Assembly: GCA_013823135.1 (NCBI GenBank)
Contig: PNLP01000037.1
Coordinates: 1 to 64,000 of the forward strand
From: Planctomycetaceae bacterium
GTDB taxonomy: Bacteria > Planctomycetota > Planctomycetia > Gemmatales > Gemmataceae
Reading direction: 5' to 3'
DNA length: 64,000 bases
In this document: positions 37,198 to 47,300 of the stretch, piece after piece
How the letters are laid out: the number at the start of each line of letters is the position of its first letter
Position numbering within the stretch: the first letter of the stretch is position 1
Notes under the pieces: generated by a model
The model's database searches: none
The model's input: only the letters and a program-made list of their open reading frames with translations
Told to the model about the DNA's origin: nothing
Program-made: the position numbers and the translations under genes

Positions 37198-38496
37198 TTA
37201 CAGCAGTTCGTGAATCGGCTTACCCCCGCCGACAATGCTGACGGGCCGACCCGAGGCGTCTTCGTAGTGGGTGTCCAGCGAGATGCCGAGCGCCTGGTAC
37301 AGCGTTGCCAGCAGATCGCCCGGAGAGACCGGCCGCTCGATCACCTTCCCGCCGCGTGCCTCGCTCGCCCCGACCACCTGCCCACCCTTCAGCCCGCCGC
37401 CGCCCAGAAGCACGGAGAAGCAGTCGGACCAGTGGTCGCGGCCCGCGTTGCCGTTGATGAGGGGCGTGCGGCCGAACTCGCCCGCGCAATAAATGACCAC
37501 GTCGTTGAGCATCCCTCGGTCATCGAGGTCCTCGACCAGGGCACCGATTGCCACGTCGAGTGGTGGCAGGTGTTGCTCCAGTCCCTTTTCGATGTCGTCG
37601 TGGTGGTCCCAGTACCCGGTGTTGATGGTGACACAACTGGTCCCGGCCTCCACCAACCGCCGCGCCAGGAGCGCGCTCTGGCCGTAGAGGTGGCGGCCGT
37701 AGCGGTCCCGCAGCCTGTGGTTCTCCTTGCCGATGTCGAAGGCGTTGCGGACCCGCTCCCCGGTCACCATTTCCAGCGCCTGCGACTTGAAACTGTTCAG
37801 ACCTTCGAGGGCACCGGACTGATCCACGTCGCGCCGGAGGGTGTCGAACTCCTTCAGGAGTTGGGTGCGGGTCTGGACGCTCCGAAGCGGCAGGTTTCCG
37901 GGCAGGGCCAGGTTCGGCACGCGGAAGTCGCGTGCGTTCGGGTCCGCCCCGACCTCGAACGGGTTGTTGGCCGCGCCCAGGTACACCGCGCCCTGGTACC
38001 CGAATGCCTCCGCTTTGGGGACGGCCACATAAGGCGGCATGTGGGACTGGCTCGCCCCGCGACTGCGGGCGATGACCGAACCGAACGAGGGTTTCTGCGG
38101 CGCGTTGCGGGCGAGCGTGGGACCGAAGTACCCCGTCTGCATCCAGTGAGCGGACGGGGCGTGGATCCCGTTCTGGTGGTTCACCGAGCGGACGATGGAG
38201 AGGTGCTTCATCACCCTGGCCTGGTGCGGGAACCGCTCGGTGATCCGGATGCCCGGCACGGCGGTGGCGATGGGCCGGTACACGCCGCGGAACTCGGCCG
38301 GCGAGTCCGGCTTCATGTCGTAGGTGTCCTGCTGGCTCATGCCGCCGTGAGTCCAGAAGACGATCAACGATTTGTCCGGGGTTCGGTCGCGCGGAGGCTC
38401 CGCGGCGGCGAGACGCACTCGGAGCCCGTCAGCCGCAAACGCGCCGATCGACGCACTCATCCCCAGGAACGCCCGACGGCTGATGGTGTGTCGCAT
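37198..38496 (-). CDS. DUF1501 domain protein, last gene of the minus-strand cassette
   Basis: 432 residues. The Tat-type leader is SRRAFLGMSASIGAFAADG and the ATG follows GGAGG by about 7 bases. Family motifs are IVFWTHGGMSQQDTYDMKP, SVNHQNGIHAPSAHWMQTG, LLARRLVEAGTSCVTINTGY, VIYCAGEFGRTPLINGNAGR and the C-terminal LATLYQALGISLDTHYEDAS. It is 36 bases downstream of the DUF1549/1553 gene of the same cassette. It is clearly a paralogue of the DUF1501 gene at 35570 but not a recent copy. Confidence 0.92.
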   Translation of the reverse strand: MRHTISRRAFLGMSASIGAFAADGLRVRLAAAEPPRDRTPDKSLIVFWTHGGMSQQDTYDMKPDSPAEFRGVYRPIATAVPGIRITERFPHQARVMKHLSIVRSVNHQNGIHAPSAHWMQTGYFGPTLARNAPQKPSFGSVIARSRGASQSHMPPYVAVPKAEAFGYQGAVYLGAANNPFEVGADPNARDFRVPNLALPGNLPLRSVQTRTQLLKEFDTLRRDVDQSGALEGLNSFKSQALEMVTGERVRNAFDIGKENHRLRDRYGRHLYGQSALLARRLVEAGTSCVTINTGYWDHHDDIEKGLEQHLPPLDVAIGALVEDLDDRGMLNDVVIYCAGEFGRTPLINGNAGRDHWSDCFSVLLGGGGLKGGQVVGASEARGGKVIERPVSPGDLLATLYQALGISLDTHYEDASGRPVSIVGGGKPIHELL

Positions 38497-38532
38497 GTGC
38501 TGCCTCCAGTTCGGTCCGCGTTCGTCGGCCGG

Positions 38533-40764
38533 TCAGTGGTTGAACAGGAACTCGTTCGTCGCCAGCAGCGACCAGAGCAAGGAACTGTAACCTTCCTTGC
38601 GGTCGGCTTCGCTTTCCAGGTACTTCACCGCGGCGGCGGCTTCTTTCGGTCGCGGCGGGCGACCGAAGACCCGCAAGAAGATGTCGCGGACGTTCTCGTC
38701 GTGCGCCTTTCCGTTGCCCGCCAGGCGTTTCACGTATCCCTTGTCGGCCGTCAGCTTGTCCTGAATCTCGGGCGAGCCGATCAACGCGAGCGTCTGGCCC
38801 AGCGCGGGGGCATCGACGCGCTCGCACTCGCACGCCGAGTTACGGGCGGGCCGGCCGAACACGTCCAGGAACTGGCTGGGCACCGCCTCGTCGGGCAGGT
38901 CGATGGCCCGCGTCCCCGCCGGGAAGTCGCCCGCGACGCTCCGGAACTTCGTCGGGGATTCGAGCACGTGCCCGATCCCGTCGAGCAACACCTCGGCGGG
39001 GAGCCGCCGCGGGTAGTACCGGGCGAAGCTCTGCACGTCGTCCTTGTTGGCGTCCTCGGGGATTGAACTGAGGCCGTAGGCCGTCGAGTTGCAGATAACG
39101 CGGATCAGGTGCTTCACGTCGTAGCGGTTGGTCACGAACTCCTTTGCCAGTGCGTCCAGCAGTTCCGGGTTACTCGGCGGGTTCGTGCTCCGCGCGTCGT
39201 CGATCGGGTGAATGATGCCCCGGCCGAGGAAGTGCCCCCACATCCGGTTCGCCATCGTGCGGGCGAAGAACGGGTTGTCGTCGGCCGTCATCCACTTTGC
39301 GAGAGCGCGGCGGGGGTCGTCGTACTGACTCAGTTCGAAATCCGGGCCGCCCGGCGGACGGGGCCGCATCACGTTCCCGGTTCGGGGGTGAACGACTTCG
39401 CCGCGATCGGCCAGGAAGATCGTCTCGCTCGTGGGAACCTCGGCGTCGGCGAATCCGCCCTTGCGCCCCACTCGCGCGAAGACCGCCGCCAGTTGGAAGT
39501 AGTCGGCTTGGCTCCAGCGTTCCGCCGGGTGGTGGTGACACTGGGCACACTGGATGCGGATGCCGAGGAACGCTTGCGCGACCGATTCCACGTACTCCGA
39601 CGAGGTGCGAGTGGTTCGATACCAGACCGTTGGCGGGTTGGTCTCCTGACTGCCCGACGCGGTCAGGAGTTCGCTCACGAAGCGGTCGTAGGGCACGTTG
39701 TCGGCTACGGAGTCTCGAATCCACCCCGCGAACAATGCGGTTCCGGTGCGCTGCTGACTGGTGCCGTAGCCCCGGCCGCGGTTCCGGAGAATGTCGCCCC
39801 ACTTCAGCGCGAAGTAACTCGCGTACTCCGGTCGTTCCAGCAAGCGATCAATTAGCTTTGCCCGCTTGGCGCTTTGCGTGTCGGCGACATAGGCCTTGAC
39901 CTCGTTGGGCGTGGGGAGCGTGCCGCAGATGTCGAGCGACGCCCGGCGGATGAACTCCTCGTCGGTGGCCGACCGCGATGGCACTACGCCCAGGCGTTTC
40001 CAGTTGGCGACGAGGTGTTGGTCGATTCCCGCGACGGCGTTGGCCTTCTCCCACGCCGCCAGGGCGGACCCGGTCGCGACCTTCTGATGGTGTGGCACCG
40101 TGCCGTGGAAGACCGCGATCTGATCCCCGTAGCGGACCATGACCGCAAACAGGCCGCTCCGGTTCTTCACCTGCACGACGCCGGCGTCGTCCACCTCGGC
40201 GAGGTCCGGTTCGTTAGACTGATACACGGCCTGACGGGTCACGTCGCGCGAGGTGCCGTCCGAGAACCGTGCCACGACCTTGAGTGGTTGCCGGCGGTTA
40301 CCAGCTTCGAACGTGACCCGATCGGGCGTGACGGTGACGCGGGCGAGTGTGGGGTCCGAACTTCTGGCGGGTGGCGACCCGTTCGTCATCCAACGCAAGA
40401 GGGTCTGGTAATCATCCGAGCCGACGGCCAACCGCTTGCCACCGCCGTGGGCAAGAGTGCCAGTCGCCTTCAGAAGAAAGAGGCTCGCTGCAGGCGCGGA
40501 TGGCACGAGCCGCCGGCCCCGTGCCTCCTTGACGATCGCTTCGTAGTCCTGCTCCGGCTCGAAGCCGAGGAGCGACAGCCGAAAGCCGTTCTGGCCTTCC
40601 GCCTTACCGTGGCAACCGCCACTGTTGCACCCGAGCTTGGTGAGCAGTGGCACAACGTCGGTGTCGAAGTAAATTGGTTGGCCCACGGCGCACGGACTGG
40701 TGCCGACCAGAACCAGCAAGGTCAGGACACTGTGGTTGCCGAATCGGCCTGACGGGATTCTCAT
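38533..40764 (-). CDS. DUF1549/DUF1553 protein with CX4CH haem-like motif, minus-strand cassette
   Basis: 743 residues. A signal peptide is followed by LLTKLGCNSGGCHGKAEGQN, where C46, C51 and H52 form a CX4CH, as in the paralogue at 31042. An Ig-like segment follows, then DUF1549 (FIRRASLDICGTLPTPNEVK and a canonical CAQCHHHPAERWSQADYFQL) and DUF1553 (FFARTMANRMWGHFLGRGII, LIRVICNSTAYGLS, YYPRRLPAEVLLDGI). Its ATG overlaps the stop of the PPC gene in an ATGA. It is intact and of the same length as its paralogue. Function is unproven. Confidence 0.92.
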   Translation of the reverse strand: MRIPSGRFGNHSVLTLLVLVGTSPCAVGQPIYFDTDVVPLLTKLGCNSGGCHGKAEGQNGFRLSLLGFEPEQDYEAIVKEARGRRLVPSAPAASLFLLKATGTLAHGGGKRLAVGSDDYQTLLRWMTNGSPPARSSDPTLARVTVTPDRVTFEAGNRRQPLKVVARFSDGTSRDVTRQAVYQSNEPDLAEVDDAGVVQVKNRSGLFAVMVRYGDQIAVFHGTVPHHQKVATGSALAAWEKANAVAGIDQHLVANWKRLGVVPSRSATDEEFIRRASLDICGTLPTPNEVKAYVADTQSAKRAKLIDRLLERPEYASYFALKWGDILRNRGRGYGTSQQRTGTALFAGWIRDSVADNVPYDRFVSELLTASGSQETNPPTVWYRTTRTSSEYVESVAQAFLGIRIQCAQCHHHPAERWSQADYFQLAAVFARVGRKGGFADAEVPTSETIFLADRGEVVHPRTGNVMRPRPPGGPDFELSQYDDPRRALAKWMTADDNPFFARTMANRMWGHFLGRGIIHPIDDARSTNPPSNPELLDALAKEFVTNRYDVKHLIRVICNSTAYGLSSIPEDANKDDVQSFARYYPRRLPAEVLLDGIGHVLESPTKFRSVAGDFPAGTRAIDLPDEAVPSQFLDVFGRPARNSACECERVDAPALGQTLALIGSPEIQDKLTADKGYVKRLAGNGKAHDENVRDIFLRVFGRPPRPKEAAAAVKYLESEADRKEGYSSLLWSLLATNEFLFNH

Positions 40765-43196
40765 TCCGTGATCTCCAACTCGACAAAGCGACTGCCGCGA
40801 TAAACGGGTTGGTCCTCGACCGTGCCCACGGCATCCAGGCGGAGAAACAGGTGGCGACCGAGGGGGGCGTCTTCGGTGGCGATCACCTGGAGCGTGCCCG
40901 AATCCGACTGGCCGACCAGCGTCACGCCCCGCCCACGAAGGCCGACGACACCGCCCGGTGCCACCAACTCGGTGTGGACCTTTCCGATGAACCCCTGCTT
41001 CCGTTCCGCGGTGAAGCGGAGTTGGATGATCTTTCCCCTCGCGATTTTCGTCGGCGTGCGCGGGTCGATCTCCAGAACGATCCGCGCGGGGCGGACGGTC
41101 ACCGTGATCGGGTTGCTCACGACAGTCACCGCAACCTGAGTCGGCTTCGCTCCCTTGGCCCCGGGAACGGGGATGGTTGTTTCAGCTTGCACGGCGAACG
41201 TGTAGGGGCCGGGAGGCAGCGAAGTGGGGAATGCGAAACTGATCCAGCCCCTGGTGCTGCCGGCAGGGATCGTCGCGGTGCTGTGCCCGGCCACCTTTGG
41301 CAACCCGATCCCCGTGAGATGGATCGGACCGGTGGCCCCCGCGAATCGCTGTTCGAGATCGATGGCCACGTCGAGCACGCTCTCCTGATCGATGGCCGCC
41401 TCGGCGGGCGACGCCGTCAGCAGGAGCTTGGCTTCCGATGCGGTCGCCAGGGGGATCTCCTGTGTCAACCGACCGGCGGGGATGGGGAGCCCTCGCCAGA
41501 TCATGGCACCGCCCTTCGCGGGTCGGGTGATCGTCGTGCCGCCCTCGCTGAAGACGCCGACGAGGTTCAGGCCACCAACGAAGCCGGGGCACTCGCGATC
41601 CGCGGTCACCACGACCACGCCGCGGTCCTGGCCCGGCCCGATCCAGGCGTCGAGGCACTCGATGCCTGGGGGCAGGTTCTCCGCACGAACCCGGATCGGC
41701 CCCGACAGCCCTCGGTGGCGAACGGCCAGCACGTCCAACACCTCTCGACCGCCGGGCATGAGGTTTAGACCGGCTGGCTGATCCGCTTGACGCGGCACCA
41801 CGACCAGATGAAAGTCGGGGTCTTCACGCCGTACGCTGAGGCGGTAGAGCCGACGCGGATCGCGGTTCAACCCACCCGTCAGGTTCCGCACCTGGATCAA
41901 GTAACGGCCGTCGGCCGGCGCGACCCACCGCCCCGCGGGGTCGGGGTGCGCCGTCGGGAATCGAACGCCGCCCACGTTGTCGAGGGTTCCGGTAAACTTC
42001 AGAAGTTCTGTCTTGCCAGTGGGATCAAGCACAACAACATCGAGATCGACGGGGGAGCCGATCCGTGTGCCTAACGCCTCCAGCCAGAGCACTTCCCCGC
42101 GCCGGGCACGCACGGCGTACCAGTGTCGTTCGTCCCCTTCCGTCAATTGGCCGCAAACTTCGCAGGGTGCCGTGAGTTCATGGGCGTGCTCCGAATCGCG
42201 ATTGTCCTCCACCGCGGACACGACCGGAACGTCCGTGACACCCATCAGCAGCGGAGCGTGACTCCCCGGAAAGTGGTACGCGAAGCCGTCGAGCGTCATC
42301 TGGGCGGGGCGTAAGCGGAGCGGGAGATGATCGTGCCGGCCCGCCTCCGGTGGCGTGATCTCGACTTCCACCCAGTCGAGCGAGAGACCCTTTGCCGGCT
42401 CCCGTGGTGTGAGATTCCGGCCGTAGAGTTTGACCTTCGTCGGCTTGCCTCGCGTCACCACGCACGGGACGGCAAACTCCACGCGCGGCTTCGTGTCGAT
42501 GTCGAGCCGGTAGAAGTGCGAGGGACTGCCGAGGTAACCGAGGTCGAACACCTTCACGAAGTACGCCCCGTCGGCGGGGACCAGGAAATCGATGATCGGG
42601 TCGATCCCCGCGTACCCCCGGTTCGCGGCCAACCGCTTGCCGCTGGCGTCATGTACTTCCAACACAGCCCGCAACTTCGAATCGATCCGCTCTGCCGAGC
42701 AGTCGAGCACGACACGCTGGCCGGCCTTCGCCTTGAACTTGAAGTGGTCGATGTCTCCCGGTTTCTCGACCCGCCCGCTGACCGTGACATCCAGCGGAAC
42801 ATCCTGGGCGGTGTCGAACGATTCGTTTGGATCCGCTTCGAGGGCTTCCGCCCGGTTCCCCACGACGAACGTTCGCGGGGAACTCATGCCGTGTGTGCCT
42901 ACCGCGCGAATGTCGTACACACCCGCCGGCGTTCCCGCGGGGATGTCGAGGCGGAAGCGGTTCGCATCGAGCCTTTTGGCGGTCAGTTGCGGGACAGTTG
43001 TGTGGACCTCTCGAAGTCCGTCCAGACCGGTGCCGTCGAGAACTACGGTCGCGGAGGTTCCCGCCTGTCCGCCAGGCGGGTGGACCGTGTTCAGTACGGG
43101 ATTTGGCACTTGTGCCAGTGCGTTCCCACCCGACATGAGTAAGCAACTCAGTGCCAGGGGAAAGCACAAGCCTCCGCAGATATCGACGCGAGTCAT
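40761..43196 (-). CDS. Secreted PPC/IPT-domain protein, first gene of the minus-strand cassette
   Basis: 811 residues. The leader ends near ALA in MSGGNALAQ. An IPT/Ig-like domain (VHPPGGQAGTSATVVLDG) comes first, then a PPC domain (DIDHFKFKAKAGQRVVLDCS, RIDSKLRAVLEVHDASGKRL, FLVPADGAYFVKVFDLGYLG), a second PPC-like domain (RHWYAVRARRGEVLWLEALG) and several C-terminal beta-sandwich repeats. Unlike the PPC protein at 33303 it has no C-terminal coiled coil. It is the promoter-proximal gene here, whereas the PPC gene is second in the plus cassette. A substrate-binding partner role is inferred from the context. Confidence 0.88.
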   Translation of the reverse strand: MTRVDICGGLCFPLALSCLLMSGGNALAQVPNPVLNTVHPPGGQAGTSATVVLDGTGLDGLREVHTTVPQLTAKRLDANRFRLDIPAGTPAGVYDIRAVGTHGMSSPRTFVVGNRAEALEADPNESFDTAQDVPLDVTVSGRVEKPGDIDHFKFKAKAGQRVVLDCSAERIDSKLRAVLEVHDASGKRLAANRGYAGIDPIIDFLVPADGAYFVKVFDLGYLGSPSHFYRLDIDTKPRVEFAVPCVVTRGKPTKVKLYGRNLTPREPAKGLSLDWVEVEITPPEAGRHDHLPLRLRPAQMTLDGFAYHFPGSHAPLLMGVTDVPVVSAVEDNRDSEHAHELTAPCEVCGQLTEGDERHWYAVRARRGEVLWLEALGTRIGSPVDLDVVVLDPTGKTELLKFTGTLDNVGGVRFPTAHPDPAGRWVAPADGRYLIQVRNLTGGLNRDPRRLYRLSVRREDPDFHLVVVPRQADQPAGLNLMPGGREVLDVLAVRHRGLSGPIRVRAENLPPGIECLDAWIGPGQDRGVVVVTADRECPGFVGGLNLVGVFSEGGTTITRPAKGGAMIWRGLPIPAGRLTQEIPLATASEAKLLLTASPAEAAIDQESVLDVAIDLEQRFAGATGPIHLTGIGLPKVAGHSTATIPAGSTRGWISFAFPTSLPPGPYTFAVQAETTIPVPGAKGAKPTQVAVTVVSNPITVTVRPARIVLEIDPRTPTKIARGKIIQLRFTAERKQGFIGKVHTELVAPGGVVGLRGRGVTLVGQSDSGTLQVIATEDAPLGRHLFLRLDAVGTVEDQPVYRGSRFVELEITE

Positions 43197-43447
43197 TGGA
43201 AGTTACCGCGAAAGCAAAGAGCGGTGGGTTTTCGGTGGTCGCGATCACGCAAGAAGCGAGCAGCAAGGCGGGGCAGGCTCGGCGGAGGGTCGATAGCTAT
43301 ACGCTACCCTGACTTTGTCGCGAGTGCCAGACAGAACCGCAGTCGGGTCGGGAAAAGGTTTGGCTGATCGCCGACAACCGGTTCCCAGCCGCGCCGCCGC
43401 CGGGTATTCTGAGACCGACGCCCAAGGGAAACGGAGAGCAGTTTCCG

Positions 43448-44284
43448 ATGAACTCCATCGACGCGCACGTCCACGTGTGGACGCCTGACACCGCCCACTA
43501 CCCGCTCGCGGCGGGCTACAAGAAGGAGGACATGAAGCCGCCGTCGTTCACGCCGCAAGACCTGTTCAAGCACTCCAAGCCGGCCGGAGTTACACGCGTC
43601 AACCTCATCCAGATGAGCTTTTACGGGTTCGACAACTCGTACATGCTGGACATGATCAAACTCTATCCTGAGGTGTTCGTCGGCACCGCGGTCATCGACC
43701 CACAGGCCGAACCGGTCAAGCGGATGCGAGAACTCGCCCCCAAGGGCGTCCGGGCATTCCGCATTCTGCCGAAGCTCGTCAAGGCCGAGAAGTGGCTGGA
43801 GCCGGAAGGATATACTGCGATGTTCACCGAGGGGGCCAAGGCGGATCAGGCGATGAGTTGCCTCATCAACCCGGCCGACCTCCCCGAACTGGATCGCATG
43901 TGTGCGAAACACCCCGATACGCCGGTCATCATCGACCACCTGTGCCGGATCGGTGGCGACGGCACCATCCGCGACGCCGAGGTCACGACCCTGTGCGAGA
44001 TGGCGAAGTACAAGCGAGTCATGGTCAAGATCGGAGCGTTCTACGCCTTCGGGGCGAAGAAGCCGCCATACACCGACCTGGTGCCACTGGCTAAGTCGGT
44101 GATCAAGGCGTTCGGCGTCAAGCGGTGCATGTGGGAGAGCGATTGTCCGTTCCAGGTCGGCCCGGGCCACACCTACCAGGACAGTGTGGATTTCGCCACG
44201 AAGCAACTCGACTTCCTGACAGCCGACGAACGCGACTGGCTATTGCGCCGCACAGCGGAGGAGTTCTTCTTCAAGAAGAAATGA
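43448..44284 (+). CDS. Amidohydrolase family 2 metal-dependent hydrolase
   Basis: 278 residues of the amidohydrolase-2 TIM barrel family (related to lactone hydrolases such as 2-pyrone-4,6-dicarboxylate hydrolase). The HxH metal site is DAHVHVW near the N-terminus. Further motifs are GTAVIDPQAEPVKRMREL, VIIDHLCRIGGDG, VMVKIGAFYAF and the closing MWESDCPFQ, which supplies the last Asp. No signal peptide is present, so it acts in the cytoplasm. GGAGAG lies about 8 bases before the ATG. The substrate is unknown. The 251 bases between it and the PPC gene hold both divergent promoters. Confidence 0.87.
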   Translation: MNSIDAHVHVWTPDTAHYPLAAGYKKEDMKPPSFTPQDLFKHSKPAGVTRVNLIQMSFYGFDNSYMLDMIKLYPEVFVGTAVIDPQAEPVKRMRELAPKGVRAFRILPKLVKAEKWLEPEGYTAMFTEGAKADQAMSCLINPADLPELDRMCAKHPDTPVIIDHLCRIGGDGTIRDAEVTTLCEMAKYKRVMVKIGAFYAFGAKKPPYTDLVPLAKSVIKAFGVKRCMWESDCPFQVGPGHTYQDSVDFATKQLDFLTADERDWLLRRTAEEFFFKKK

Positions 44285-44340
44285 GTGCCGTCTGACCGCC
44301 CGTCAGCCCGGGACTCCCATGTTGGTTCAGTCCCTCTCAC

Positions 44341-47300
44341 TCACCGGGATGGGTAAGGACGCGGAATTTCGCCACTCTTGAGGTCCTTGCCCCAGTCGTC
44401 CTTGTAATTCAGAGCCTGGATCAGCGGCTGCAGATGTGCCTCATAACGCTTCCAGCGTTTCATCGATGTCTTGTAGATTGGCTGACGCACCTGGAGCTTG
44501 CTTGCGGTCTGCACCGGCCGCTCGGTTTTGTGAAAATCCAGGCAACGCTCGTCCCACTCCAGACCGAGGAAGCGGATCAGATCGCGGCTGATGGCCTCCT
44601 GATTGTCGATGAGTTCCTCGTATACGACCTCGTACATCCGCAATGGGATCACTTCACGCCAGTGTGCCATCAGTCGTTCATATTGCTGGTAGTAAAACGC
44701 CAGGTCTTCCAGGTTCGTAGCGAAGGTAATCGACCTGAAGTTCTGCACGAAACATGACAGGCAGGTGTCGATCGGATCGCGTCGGCAGTGAATGATCCGT
44801 GTCCTGGGAAACAGGGTCCAGATGAATTCCAGGTGGGCAAAGTTGTCGGGCATTTTGTCCACGACCCGGGCGGCATCCCCACCCAGGCGACGGAGATGGT
44901 CCAGGTGGTTGACGGCCTGACGGCGAATCTGGGCTGGTGTAACCCGACTCATCATCCCCCCTGCATCAGCACCCTGGCCGGACACCTTTCCGAGGTCGAG
45001 CACCAGTCGCTGGATCTGCTTGAGTTCCCCGGCCCCATGCACCTGCGGGTGGCTGGCCATGATCTGCTCGACCAGCGTCGTTCCCGACCGTGGCATGCCG
45101 ACCACGAACACCGGCAACTCGCTGTCCAGACCGGGCGAGGGCATCCTCGCGAAATGTTCTCGAGTAAACGTGGCAATGATGTGGTCGAAGAGCTTCCGGC
45201 AATGCTCCCGATCGAACGACCGACCTTGCTCGGTGAAGTGGGCACGTTTGAAGTCGTTTGCCTTCTTGTAATGGAGGAATGCGGCATCGTCGGCCCCCTC
45301 CTTCTCCCGGATGCCGGCCAGTGCGAAGTGTAGTGGACCAGCATCCGAAGGAGAGAGTTCCCCCTTCGTCACCAGGGCTTCCATGTGTTGGATTTGCTCG
45401 GGGGAGAACTTGTAACGCCCTTGCTTCACCTGGTCCCCCAGGTTGCAGTACGCCTCGCCAAAATCGGGTTTGAGTCGGAGGGATTCCAGACAGTGTTTCA
45501 GAGCTTCCTCTGGCTTACCCAACTCAGTGTAGATGTAGGAGAGGTTGCAATGCCCTTCGGCGTAGTCGGGCCGGTAGCGAAGCGCGGCGTGATAGCATTC
45601 CACCGCCTCATCAAGTCGCCCTTCCTCCAGCAGCGCGAACCCGAAATTGTTGCAACACTCGGGAAAGTCCGGGCGGAAACGGAGTGCTTCGCGGTAATGG
45701 GCGATAGCTTCTTCGACGAAATCCTTTTGCTTTAGCGCCACGCCGAGGTTGTTGTGCGCTTCGGGATAGTCGTACCGGGAGCGAAGTGCCTGCTCGTAGT
45801 GCCGGATGGCGTCATCGACCTTGCGGTCCTCGATACACATCGCGCCGAGGTTGTTGTGGGCGTCAGCCAGGGTTGGGTCGAACCGCGTCGCCTCCTGGTA
45901 ATGATGCAGGGCTCCGTCGCGGTCGCCGAGCCTTTTGAGGATCACCCCCAGGTTGTTATGGACGACAGCGTTTTCGGGCTCGAGGCGGAGTGCGTCACGG
46001 TAAGCAACCACAGCCTCATTCGAACGCCCGAGTTCGACCAGCGCGATCCCCAGGTTGACATGAGTGAGAGCGAAATCCGGTTGAAGTGCCAGAGCTTGCT
46101 GGTAACAAACGATCGCCTCAGCAGGCTTGCCCTGGTTTCTGAGCGTGACCCCACGGTTGTTCTCTTCCACAGCCTTGGGGTGTGGACGGAAGGAAGCTCG
46201 CTGCGTGGGAGGTGCCGGTTTCGATTTCTCTCCGGGAGTCGGCTGCCGGTTCAGCCGCGGGTCCAACTCCACTGCACGACGCAGATGCCGGCTTGCAGTC
46301 TGGGTGTCGTTCAACGTGCGGTACACGTGACCCAGATGCCAGTGAACCTCCGCCGCGTTGGGTTTTCGTTTCAGGACTTGTTCCAGTTGAGCCTGCGCCT
46401 CTTGAGGCCGGCCCAGCAGCAGGAGTGCAGAACCCAGGTTTACCTGAGCTTGCAGGTAGTCAGGTCTGTATTCCATCGCTTTGCGCAGCATCTGGACGCC
46501 CCGTTCCAGATTCCCCTGATCGACACAGACACTTCCCAGGTTGTTGTAAGCCTCAGCGAAGTCAGGCTTCGCACGCAGAGCCGCCTCGTACTGCACGGCA
46601 GCCTCGACGAGCCGGCCTTGCTGCTTGAACACGACGCCCAGGTTGTTGTGGCAGTCGGGGTCGTCGGGGCTGAAACGTAGTGCGTCCTTGTAGAGAGCCG
46701 CCGCTTCGCCGAGCTTGCCTGTCCGGAGTAACTGCAAGCCGAGCTTTTTGTACACCGGCATCAGACCCGGTTTGCGACGCAGGGTCTCACGGTAACACGC
46801 GACCGCCTCGTCTGGATGGTTCAGTTCGGCGTGCAGATCGCCCAGAGCCATGTGGGTTTCGGCACTTTCTGACTGGAGTCGCACGGCTTCTTGCAAGGCG
46901 GCAAGGGCTTCACCTCCATGGCCTTGTTCGGCCAGAAGGACAGCGAGGTTGCGGTGGGCTGCGGCCAACTGGGGGTCGATTCGGATTGCCTGCCCGATGT
47001 GTTCAAGGGCATCAGCAGGCTGCCCCTGGAGTCGAAGCGTCTGGCCGAGAAAAGCGTGTGCGTCCGCGTAATTCGGGTCGAGCTTCAGAGCTTGCTCGTA
47101 GCTGGATCGAGCCTCCGCGAGACGCCCAGCACTGCGGTAAGCGTTGCCGAGGTTCGTGTGGAACGCGGGGATCAGTGAGTTGCCGGCCACTGCCCGCTGA
47201 ATGAGCCCAATCGCGACCTCGTGTTGGCCGGCCTGGTGAGCGATCACACCCAGGAGGTGCAGAGCATCGGCGTTTTGCGGATCTTCCTGGAGGATCTGAC

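Noticed and set aside
37210..39066. 618-codon plus-strand frame antisense to DUF1501 and DUF1549 genes
   Set aside because: It is very long but consists of Arg/Val/His/Gly-rich shadow sequence; both minus-strand genes have full family motifs.
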